Assembly (NCBI GenBank): GCA_947367855.1
Contig: CANBFE010000055.1
Coordinates: 1-5,389 of the forward strand
Length of the DNA: 5,389 bases
Reading direction: 5' to 3'
Source of the DNA: an uncultured Lachnospiraceae bacterium
GTDB taxonomy: Bacteria > Bacillota > Clostridia > Lachnospirales > Lachnospiraceae
Shown in pieces: positions 1-5,389 of this stretch (its first letter is position 1; every line of letters begins with the position of its first letter). A program made the position numbers and the translations under genes. Below the pieces are notes generated by a model. The model was not told where the DNA came from. It did no database searches and saw only the letters and a list, made by a program, of their open reading frames with translations.

Positions 1-1
1 G

Positions 2-75
2 TTTAACTATATTTCATTTACAATTATAGAGGGATTCAGGAGATTAGAAAATCCGCAGGAATATTTGGCGCTTAC
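2..75 (+). repeat. Left arm of a 74-bp perfect inverted repeat, insertion-sequence-end-like
   Basis: Every base matches the reverse complement of 5316-5389, and the match stops abruptly at 75/76 (left continues GTTTA, right continues AATCT). The inner edge reads ...GGCGCTTAC, so read outward from the cargo it starts GTAAGCGCC. Ends beginning GTAA are typical of IS66-family insertion sequences, so this may be the end of an IS copy lying mostly to the left of the window. No transposase is visible. The repeat may continue past the window edge. If the window is a whole contig, the repeat may simply mark where assembly stopped in a multicopy sequence. Confidence 0.85.
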
Positions 76-184
76 GTTTAAAAGGGAGCATATAGTAAGA
101 CCCCACTTGGTTCATGTAAAAAAGAAGATTTATCTGAAGATGGATTTTCCGTTAGATGAGTCAATTTTAGTATTGAAGATATAA
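76..184 (+). pseudogene. C-terminal remnant of an unrecognised ORF, cut by the left repeat
   Basis: A reading frame is open from base 2 through the repeat arm to a TAA at 182-184. The unique part codes for about 35 residues (FKREHIVRPHLVHV... ending ...ESILVLKI), rich in basic and hydrophobic residues. I do not recognise the family. The frame has no start codon of its own in the unique part, and the repeat arm interrupts it at 75/76. It therefore looks like the 3' end of a gene whose front was removed or displaced, or a chance open stretch. The A/T-rich codons differ from those of the operon downstream. Confidence 0.25.
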
Positions 185-196
185 ATAGAAAAATAA

Positions 197-225
197 TTGC
201 CAGAAAACAGAATATATGTTATGAT
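197..225 (+). promoter_or_regulatory. Extended -10 sigma-A promoter for the three-gene operon
   Basis: A -35 box TTGCCA (197-202) is followed by a 17-base spacer and a -10 box TATGAT (220-225), each one mismatch from consensus. The -10 is preceded by TG at 217-218, giving the extended form TGnTATGAT. Transcription should start near 231-233, which coincides with the first base of the leader hairpin. This is the best promoter I can find upstream of the operon, and no second one is obvious inside it. The call rests on sequence match alone. Confidence 0.7.
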
Positions 226-231
226 AATAGC

Positions 232-305
232 AGGAAGGGTTTATCCAGGAAGAATGATATCTGTACGTATACAAAAGATAAAATGGATAAATTCTTCCTT
301 TTTTT
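232..305 (+). terminator. Leader hairpin followed by a T-run: candidate transcription attenuator
   Basis: Bases 232-246 (AGGAAGGGTTTATCC) pair with 285-299 (GGATAAATTCTTCCT) as a 15-bp stem containing two adjacent G-U wobbles, immediately followed by T300-T305. The 38-base loop can itself fold: TATCTGTA (258-265) against TACA (270-273) plus GATA (277-280) with a short bulge. A second segment, 247-255 (AGGAAGAAT), can pair perfectly with 291-299, so two upstream arms compete for the same downstream arm. Because the predicted transcript starts at the first stem base, this looks like a 5'-leader terminator that gates the operon. It could instead be an ordinary terminator for the broken ORF to the left. 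Confidence 0.55.
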
Positions 306-347
306 GTTAAGGAAAAGGTTTCTGGCGGTTACCAATCAGGAAGTGTG

Positions 348-372
348 AAAAGGAGCACCGATGCAGAATTAG
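348..372 (+). other. Strong Shine-Dalgarno followed by a three-codon ORF (Met-Gln-Asn-stop)
   Basis: AAAAGGAG at 348-355 is the best ribosome-binding site in the leader. Five bases later comes ATG (361-363), then CAG, AAT and TAG (370-372). This start is out of frame with the acyltransferase gene, and no in-frame start for that gene lies at a suitable distance from this site. It may be a minimal leader ORF or a coincidental purine run. It lies between the attenuator and the likely start of gene 1. Confidence 0.25.
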
Positions 373-401
373 GATGTATTACGAAAGGAAATTCAGATAT
401 C

Positions 402-1337
402 ATGACAATGGATTTATCAGAGTACCAATACATAGCAGGCTATGGCATAGGCCAGTACTACGACTATATCAAACCGCAGCTCCCGCCGGAACTGCATCTG
501 GATTTTCTCTGTGACGCCCGCTTCGAACAGATTGGCGCAGAGTACGACGGGTTGGAAGTGGTTTCTCCGGATACTCTGAAGAAGATGCAGAATGTATTTG
601 TGGTAGTATTTTCTGGAAATATCAGAAACTGGCAGTCTATTTCAGGAATGTTGGATGGTCTGCATTTTCCATATGCCCATATAGACAGGGTCCTTGGGGG
701 ACGAAGCACGATAACGGGAAGGGATCTGAAAAAACAGAGCAGTCAGCTTTATCTGGATGGCAGGGGGAATCGGATTGCGTTTTTTCCGGATATAGAGGAT
801 TCTGTCTCAGTCAGTTTTTTGGGTGACAATAATTTTGTCAGCATTGGCAGAATGGTAAGTGTTGGTAAATTGAGAATTCATTGCGGAAGAAACGTGTTCT
901 GCAGCATTGGGGAAGGGACGGAGATAGAGGGAGCGGAATTTATCGCTACAGACGGCAGAATTGAGGTGGGTCAGGACTGCCTTTTTTCTACGGAAGTGAC
1001 CCTGCGGAATCATGATGGACATCACATATTTGACAGTAATACAGGGGAAAGAATCAACCATTCCGGAAACATAAAAATAGGAAACCATGTATGGATTTGC
1101 CGCAAAGCCACATTGTTGGGAAATGCCTCCGTGGGGGATAACAGCGTCGTAGGGACCATGGCAGTTACTTCCTCAACTTTTCCAAAGGAAGTCATACTCG
1201 CAGGCAATCCTGCAAAGATTATCCGTAGGAATGTCTGTTGGTCAAAGGACGGTACGGCTTATTACAACAGGGATTCTCTGTCCCAATGCATGGCACAGGA
1301 GGCGCTGAAATATATGGCAAGGGAGAGCAGAGATTGA
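402..1337 (+). CDS. Rossmann-domain / hexapeptide-repeat (LbetaH) acyltransferase
   Basis: Predicted cytoplasmic acyltransferase of 311 residues, probably acetylating a sugar of a surface glycan from acetyl-CoA. The N-terminal part (about 7-100) is Rossmann-like: a strand, a GYGIG turn (13-17), an acidic residue ending the next strand (LCD, 38), then GLEVVSP. About 131-275 is the left-handed beta-helix, with a NHDGHH segment (203-208) likely to hold the catalytic His, IGNHVWI (226-232) and the closing AGNPAKIIR. This order recalls PglD/NeuD-type sugar acetyltransferases, though the helix is closer to capsule O-acetyltransferases. Cys233 stands where Gly is usual (VWIG). The frame also allows GTG at 345, but its ribosome site (AGGA, 338-341) is only 3 bases away and would add 19 residues before the fold. 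ATG 402, with AAAGGAA at 384-390, fits the domain better; ATG 408 is also possible. First gene of the operon. Confidence 0.85.
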   Translation: MTMDLSEYQYIAGYGIGQYYDYIKPQLPPELHLDFLCDARFEQIGAEYDGLEVVSPDTLKKMQNVFVVVFSGNIRNWQSISGMLDGLHFPYAHIDRVLGGRSTITGRDLKKQSSQLYLDGRGNRIAFFPDIEDSVSVSFLGDNNFVSIGRMVSVGKLRIHCGRNVFCSIGEGTEIEGAEFIATDGRIEVGQDCLFSTEVTLRNHDGHHIFDSNTGERINHSGNIKIGNHVWICRKATLLGNASVGDNSVVGTMAVTSSTFPKEVILAGNPAKIIRRNVCWSKDGTAYYNRDSLSQCMAQEALKYMARESRD

Positions 1338-1356
1338 GGCAGGTGAAAAGGAAAGC

Positions 1357-3081
1357 ATGGCATTTTTACACACAAAGTTGTCAGCTCCGGACATAGATAC
1401 GGACAGAGTATCCGCATCTGACAAAAAGACAGGAGCCTATATTGAACAATATGGAGATGTCTGTTACGACTCTTTCATGGCACAGGAGGATGACTGGCAG
1501 GTGTTCTGTCAGCTCACAGAATTGCGGAAAGGGATCCTAAGCTGGTATGATTTTCCGCCGGAATCCAGTTTGTTGGAGGTTGGGGCGGGTTTTGGCACGC
1601 TTACGGGATGTCTGTGTGGAAAATGCGCTCATGTCACTGCTACGGACCGTTCTGCATACAGGGCCAGGGCCATTTCCATTCGTTATGCAGGGAAAGAAAA
1701 TCTGGATATCTATGCAGGGGATATTTCGGAACTAGTATTTCCGGAAAAATTTGATTATATCATTATAATCGGGCTTCTGGAACGTGCAGCAGGGGGCAGC
1801 CGGGACAGAAAACGGTATGCCGAATATCTGAAATCCGTGCAGAAATGGCTGCAGCCAGGCGGCACACTGCTCTTTGCTGTGGAGAACCGCTTTGGGCTGC
1901 GATATTTTTGCGGGGAGGCGGAGCCTCATACAGGGAGGCCTTTTGACGGGCTCAACCATTATATGGGGGGAACCCGGGGGCGGTCTTTTTCAAGAAAAGA
2001 ATTGGAGGATATAGTGAGGGAGGCAGGTTTTGGATACCATAAGTTCTATTATCCTCTGCCGGATTATAAACTGCCCCAGCTAATTTATACAGATGCATAT
2101 CTTCCGGAGAAAAATCTCAGGGAGCGGCTTATACCTTATTACCGGAGCAGCGGCACTTTGGTGGCGGCGGAACGTGAACTTTACGACGAGATTGTTTCCA
2201 ATGGCGTCTTTCCCTTCTTTGCCAATTCTTTTCTGGTGGAGTGCCGGTTGGAGGAAACTGTGCGGCGCAGGGAGGCTGCGTTCGGACAAAACGATGGGAT
2301 CCTATATGCGGCAGTTTCCACTGACCGCGGAGAGAGCAGAAGTTATGCAACCACCATTGGGGCAGACGGCATAGTCTGCAAAAGGCCGCTGTATGAGGAA
2401 GGGCGTGGCAATGCCCGAAGGCTTTATGAAAATATTCTGGATCTGCAGTCGCATGGAATTCCGGTGGTAAGGCACAGGCTTCTGGAAGGAGATACATTGG
2501 AGATGCCCCGTATTTCCTGGCCCACTCTGTCAAACTATATCAAGGAAATCATGCCGCGTGACCAGGAGAGATTTCTGGAGCTGATCCGCAGGATTTACGC
2601 ATATATTCTTCAGTCTTCCGTCCAGGTGGCGGAGGAGGAAAACCTTCTTCCTGCCGCATTGGGGCTGAGTCTGTCAGAACCGGAGGTTCGGGCGGTGAAA
2701 GGGACGTTTGGCCCGATTTTGAAAAAGGCCTACATGGAGCTGATTCCCTTGAACTGCTTTTATCATCCGGAGACAGGAGACTTCCTTTATTTTGACCAGG
2801 AGTTTGTGCGGGAGAATTATCCTGCAAAGTATGTGCTGTTCCGGGCAATCCACTATATCTATTGCTTTACGCCTGACGCGGAACGATACTGTCCTAAGAA
2901 AAGGCTTCTGCAGATATATGGAATGGAGAGCACATGGGATTTTTATTTAAGGGAAGAGACCCGGTTTCTGGACGAAGTGCGCAACAGGGAGCAGTACAGT
3001 CAGTTTTATCGCAGAACGAAAGTTGACGGAAGCAGGCTGTTGGAAAACATCAGGCGTCTGGAAAGCGGAAGAACGGAATAA
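1357..3081 (+). CDS. SAM-dependent methyltransferase fused to a kinase-like domain
   Basis: A 574-residue cytoplasmic protein. Residues about 35-235 form a class I methyltransferase: motif I LLEVGAGFGTLTG (72-84), an acidic residue after strand 2 (Asp97), GDIS (121-124), FDYIIIIG (132-139), and LQPGGTLLFAVENRFG (165-180), a signature close to methyltransferases of surface-glycan loci. Residues about 330-500 resemble a protein/APH-type kinase: VCKRPL with a candidate ATP lysine (342), a catalytic-loop-like ELIPLN (461-466), and FDQEF (479-483) in the DFG position. The order is that of WbdD, the O-antigen chain-terminating methyltransferase/kinase, but WbdD identity is not claimed. Glu461 sits where the catalytic Asp is expected, so kinase activity is uncertain. 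The C-terminal 70 residues are charged and helical. Start: AGGTGA at 1341-1346 lies 10 bases before the ATG; gene 1 ends 19 bases upstream. Substrate unknown; phospho-methylation of a glycan end or methylation of an amino-alcohol are both possible. Confidence 0.85.
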   Translation: MAFLHTKLSAPDIDTDRVSASDKKTGAYIEQYGDVCYDSFMAQEDDWQVFCQLTELRKGILSWYDFPPESSLLEVGAGFGTLTGCLCGKCAHVTATDRSAYRARAISIRYAGKENLDIYAGDISELVFPEKFDYIIIIGLLERAAGGSRDRKRYAEYLKSVQKWLQPGGTLLFAVENRFGLRYFCGEAEPHTGRPFDGLNHYMGGTRGRSFSRKELEDIVREAGFGYHKFYYPLPDYKLPQLIYTDAYLPEKNLRERLIPYYRSSGTLVAAERELYDEIVSNGVFPFFANSFLVECRLEETVRRREAAFGQNDGILYAAVSTDRGESRSYATTIGADGIVCKRPLYEEGRGNARRLYENILDLQSHGIPVVRHRLLEGDTLEMPRISWPTLSNYIKEIMPRDQERFLELIRRIYAYILQSSVQVAEEENLLPAALGLSLSEPEVRAVKGTFGPILKKAYMELIPLNCFYHPETGDFLYFDQEFVRENYPAKYVLFRAIHYIYCFTPDAERYCPKKRLLQIYGMESTWDFYLREETRFLDEVRNREQYSQFYRRTKVDGSRLLENIRRLESGRTE

Positions 3082-3087
3082 TATCAT

Positions 3088-5079
3088 ATGGTGAAAAAAG
3101 ACATTGTGCTGTTTGGCACAGGAAAATATTTTGAAAATTACATGTCTGTGTACGGGCAGGAGGAGGGGAGGCAGCCTGTTTTTGCCGTGGACAACGATCC
3201 GGACAAAGTCGGGGGCAGAAAGTGTGGGATTGCCGTTTACAAACCTGACGTACTGCAGGACAGGGAAGACGGAAGCTTTTATGTGGTAATCTGTGCTGCA
3301 CGTCATGTGGAGATCGGGAAGCAGCTGGAAGACATGGGGATTACAGACTACCAGTATTACCGTCCCTTGCCGATAGAGTGCGCCGTACCCATGGAGCTGA
3401 CGGCCGCAGGCCTCTCACCGAGATCCGGAGAGAGGACAAAGCGTTACCGTATAGGCTATGTTCCCGGTGTATTTGACCTGTTCCATATAGGACATTTAAA
3501 CCTTCTGCGCAATGCAAAGAGCCGCTGCGAATATCTGATTGCAGGAGTCCTGACGGATGAACTGGTGGAACATTTTAAGAAGAGGAAACCTGTGATTCCT
3601 TATGCGCAGCGTGCTGCAATCGTAGGCGCAGTTTCCTGTGTGGACAGGGTAGTTCCGGTGGATTTCACAAATACACGAAAGATTGATGCCTGGAAAAAGT
3701 ATCGCTTTGACTGTCATTTTTCCGGCAATGACCACGGCACAGACTGGACAAAAGACCTGGAGCAGCTTCGGGAAGTCGGGGCTGATATGGAGTTTTTTGA
3801 ATATACCAGAGCCATCAGTACTACGGAGATCAGGACAGGCCGCCTTTCCGGAGGTGGGCAGTCCGATACAGGGACAGACCTTGAAAAAGAAAGGGAATCC
3901 GGGTATGAGACACCCCGTAAAATGAAGCGTGTCTGGGCAGTGGAGTTGGCTATACTGGATGAGATAGACCGTATCTGTAAAAAGTATGATCTGCGATATT
4001 TTCTGGTACATGGAAGTCTGTTGGGGGCAGTGCGTCATCAGGGTTTTATTCCCTGGGATGATGACCTGGACATTGCCATGCCCAGAAAGGATTACGACCG
4101 TTTTCTGGAAGCGGCTTCTCAGGAACTGCAGGAGCCCCTTTCCCTCCATACACCTTCTACAGAGAGGGATTTGTTCTGGGGAGCCTATGCTCGAATCAGG
4201 AACAGCAAAACCACGGCAATAGAACCCAGGGACATGGGACATCGGGGAAACCTTGGGGTCTGGGTGGACATTCTTCCGTTTGATGTGTGTACCCGGGACG
4301 AACGGAAATTGAAAAAAAAGGAAAAAGCGCTCATCAGGTGCCAGAAGCTGTTGTATGCGGGGATCTATGGCCGGGATTTTAAGTCCTACCTGGCTATGAA
4401 CCCCTGGGAATGGAGAGTTTCCCACCTGCTTGCAAAATGTCTGGGACAGAAACGTTTATGCGAAAAACTTGATACGGCACAGCGCATGTATACAGAGGAG
4501 GACTCGGGTGAGATAGCATTCTTTACCGGTATGGGAAAGTTCCGGAGACTGCAGGCTGCAAATTTTGAAGAGAGGGCAGAACTGGAATTTGAAGGCAGAA
4601 AGGTACCTGTTCCTGCAGGTTATAAAAAATATCTGTTCGAGATCATGGGCGGAGACTATATGAAATACCCTCCAAAAGAGGAGCGGAAGCCAAAACACCG
4701 CGGCATATATGATCCGGAACAGCCCTATACGGCTTATGCAGAGCTGTTGTTTGACACTTTTGCAGATATAAAGAACAGAAAGATTATTCTCTTTGGCGCA
4801 GGCCTGATGTTTGAAGATTATATGAAAAAATATGGGGACAGACACCGCCCTGCTTTTCTGGCAGATAATGACGAAAATAAATGGGGCCGTTCCAGGATGG
4901 GGATCCCCATCCGCAGACCTCAGGATATCCTGGAGGTGCCGGAAAACAAGAGAAGGCTTATTATCTGCAGTTATTATTACCGGGAGATATCTGCGCAGCT
5001 GGACAAAATGGGGATTCGTGATTATAAGGTGTATGTGCAGGAGATGGAATGGATTTTGCGGACGGAGGAACAGAAATAA
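3088..5079 (+). CDS. Four-domain fusion: Rossmann / cytidylyltransferase / LicD phosphotransferase / Rossmann
   Basis: A 663-residue protein expected to make a CDP-alcohol and pass the phospho-alcohol to a glycan. Domain 1 (4-93): LFGTGKYFENYM then VDNDPDK, Rossmann-like. Domain 2 (about 120-252): TagD/Pcy2-type cytidylyltransferase with GVFDLFHIGH (127-136, CTP-binding HxGH), FSGNDH (211-216) and RAISTTEIR (241-249). A hydrophilic linker follows (253-277). Domain 3 (about 278-550): LicD family, with HGSLLGAVRHQGF (308-320), the metal-binding WDDDLDI (323-329), GVWVDILPFD (390-399) and a closing YPPKEER. Domain 4 (562-651): LFGAGLMFEDYM then ADNDENKWG, a clear copy of domain 1. In known systems LicD enzymes transfer phosphocholine, and TagD makes CDP-glycerol; which alcohol is used here cannot be read from the sequence. 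No signal peptide or membrane helix. The ATG follows the gene 2 stop by 6 bases, with GGAA at 3075-3078 as a weak ribosome site, so coupled translation is likely. Last gene of the operon. Confidence 0.9.
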   Translation: MVKKDIVLFGTGKYFENYMSVYGQEEGRQPVFAVDNDPDKVGGRKCGIAVYKPDVLQDREDGSFYVVICAARHVEIGKQLEDMGITDYQYYRPLPIECAVPMELTAAGLSPRSGERTKRYRIGYVPGVFDLFHIGHLNLLRNAKSRCEYLIAGVLTDELVEHFKKRKPVIPYAQRAAIVGAVSCVDRVVPVDFTNTRKIDAWKKYRFDCHFSGNDHGTDWTKDLEQLREVGADMEFFEYTRAISTTEIRTGRLSGGGQSDTGTDLEKERESGYETPRKMKRVWAVELAILDEIDRICKKYDLRYFLVHGSLLGAVRHQGFIPWDDDLDIAMPRKDYDRFLEAASQELQEPLSLHTPSTERDLFWGAYARIRNSKTTAIEPRDMGHRGNLGVWVDILPFDVCTRDERKLKKKEKALIRCQKLLYAGIYGRDFKSYLAMNPWEWRVSHLLAKCLGQKRLCEKLDTAQRMYTEEDSGEIAFFTGMGKFRRLQAANFEERAELEFEGRKVPVPAGYKKYLFEIMGGDYMKYPPKEERKPKHRGIYDPEQPYTAYAELLFDTFADIKNRKIILFGAGLMFEDYMKKYGDRHRPAFLADNDENKWGRSRMGIPIRRPQDILEVPENKRRLIICSYYYREISAQLDKMGIRDYKVYVQEMEWILRTEEQK

Positions 5080-5086
5080 ATAATCA

Positions 5087-5126
5087 TTAAAAGGCTGTCG
5101 TAGATAGGTACGACAGCCTTTTAAAA
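5087..5126. terminator. Intrinsic terminator, probably bidirectional
   Basis: A perfect 16-bp stem (5087-5102 with 5109-5124) closes a six-base loop GATAGG. The GC-rich core GGCTGTCG is flanked by AAAA on the left and TTTT on the right, so both strands carry a U-tract. It starts 8 bases after the stop codon of the operon's last gene and ends 18 bases short of the stop of the minus-strand regulator remnant, as expected for a terminator shared by convergent genes. Confidence 0.9.
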
Positions 5127-5144
5127 TACCTTTTTACAGGATGT

Positions 5145-5315
5145 CTATTGCCCCGATTTAGAAGGATTTTCATTTAAGGCTACAAGTGTTTCCGCTGTGG
5201 AAAGGATGGAACAGAGCTGCTTTTCATCGCAACGGTTCAGCAGGCGCAGTATTTTCTGGTAGGTACTGTTGGTTGAATTTGAATCCGGATAAAATACCGT
5301 ATCCGCTGACAGATT
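5145..5315 (-). pseudogene. C-terminal remnant of a probable XRE-type transcriptional regulator
   Basis: Read on the minus strand, the unique part codes for 56 residues from NLSADTVFYPDSN to a TAG at 5147-5145, with the helical stretch ILRLLNRCDEKQLCSIL. This LLxxCxxxxL pattern after a short linker is like the C-terminal tail of small helix-turn-helix regulators common in Clostridia. The DNA-binding half is missing: the coding sequence meets the right repeat arm at 5315/5316. The frame continues through the arm for 24 more codons to an in-frame stop near the window edge, with no ATG. It therefore looks like a gene disrupted by the repeat element. Family assignment is by pattern only. Confidence 0.45.
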
Positions 5316-5389
5316 GTAAGCGCCAAATATTCCTGCGGATTTTCTAATCTCCTGAATCCCTCTATAATTGTAAATGAAATATAGTTAAA
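5316..5389 (-). repeat. Right arm of the 74-bp perfect inverted repeat
   Basis: It is the exact reverse complement of 2-75, and its inner edge reads GTAAGCGCC into the repeat. The match reaches the last base of the window, so the repeat may extend further. Both arms point the same terminus inward, as the two flanking copies of a composite transposon would, or as two contig ends running into one multicopy element. No target-site duplication can be tested, because the outer flanks are not in the window; the 8 bases just inside the two arms differ, as expected for separate insertions. Confidence 0.85.

Noticed and set aside
76..344. A known riboswitch class or a tRNA in the leader
   Set aside because: Apart from the terminator-like hairpin and its competing arm, I see no conserved riboswitch core, T-box sequence or cloverleaf.
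374..517. Alternative frame from ATG 374 (MYYERKF...) as the true start of gene 1
   Set aside because: It ends after about 47 codons, while the frame from 402 carries the GYGIG Rossmann turn and runs into the acyltransferase domain.
2129..2533. A 134-codon minus-strand frame inside the methyltransferase gene
   Set aside because: The product is rich in Pro, His, Cys and Arg with no recognisable motif, typical of an antisense shadow.
3496..4425. A 309-codon open frame on the minus strand inside the LicD fusion gene
   Set aside because: It lies wholly antisense to strong domain motifs on the plus strand, has no ribosome site I can support and shows no family motif. It is a shadow of the plus-strand codon pattern.
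2..5389. A site-specific phase-variation switch driven by an invertase
   Set aside because: The repeats could support inversion, but no recombinase is present in the window, and arms of 74 bp or more with IS-like termini fit insertion-sequence copies or an assembly break better.

Overview
The window most likely comes from a Gram-positive gut Firmicute of the Clostridia, probably Lachnospiraceae. This is inferred from protein style (LicD, TagD-like and WbdD-like domains with clostridial wording), purine-rich Shine-Dalgarno sites, A/T-rich intergenic DNA against coding DNA of roughly balanced GC, and strong intrinsic terminators. It has no species-level marker.

Layout, left to right. Bases 2-75 are one arm of a perfect 74-bp inverted repeat whose other arm is 5316-5389. 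Read outward from the cargo, each arm begins GTAAGCG, which resembles the end of an IS66-type insertion sequence. Bases 76-344 are A/T-rich. They hold the tail of an unrecognised broken ORF, a near-consensus extended -10 promoter (197-225), and a leader hairpin with a T-run (232-305) that looks like an attenuator. Three same-strand genes follow with almost no spacing: (1) a Rossmann-like domain fused to a left-handed beta-helix acyltransferase, 402-1337; (2) a SAM methyltransferase fused to a kinase-like domain, 1357-3081; (3) a four-domain protein, Rossmann / cytidylyltransferase / LicD phosphotransferase / Rossmann, 3088-5079. A perfect 16-bp hairpin terminator closes the operon. Beyond it, on the minus strand, is the C-terminal remnant of a probable XRE-type regulator, cut off exactly where the right repeat arm starts.

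Together the three genes look like a compact cytoplasmic glycan-decoration module. Gene 3 should make a CDP-activated alcohol (glycerol-, choline- or ethanolamine-phosphate type) and transfer the phospho-alcohol to a sugar. Gene 2 could methylate, and perhaps phosphorylate, the glycan or the substituent. Gene 1 could O- or N-acylate. None of the three has a signal peptide or membrane segment. No glycosyltransferase, flippase or polymerase is present, so the glycan backbone must be made elsewhere. The most notable points are the four-domain fusion, the recurrence of one Rossmann-like domain three times in the operon, the leader attenuator candidate, and the repeat arms that enclose the module.
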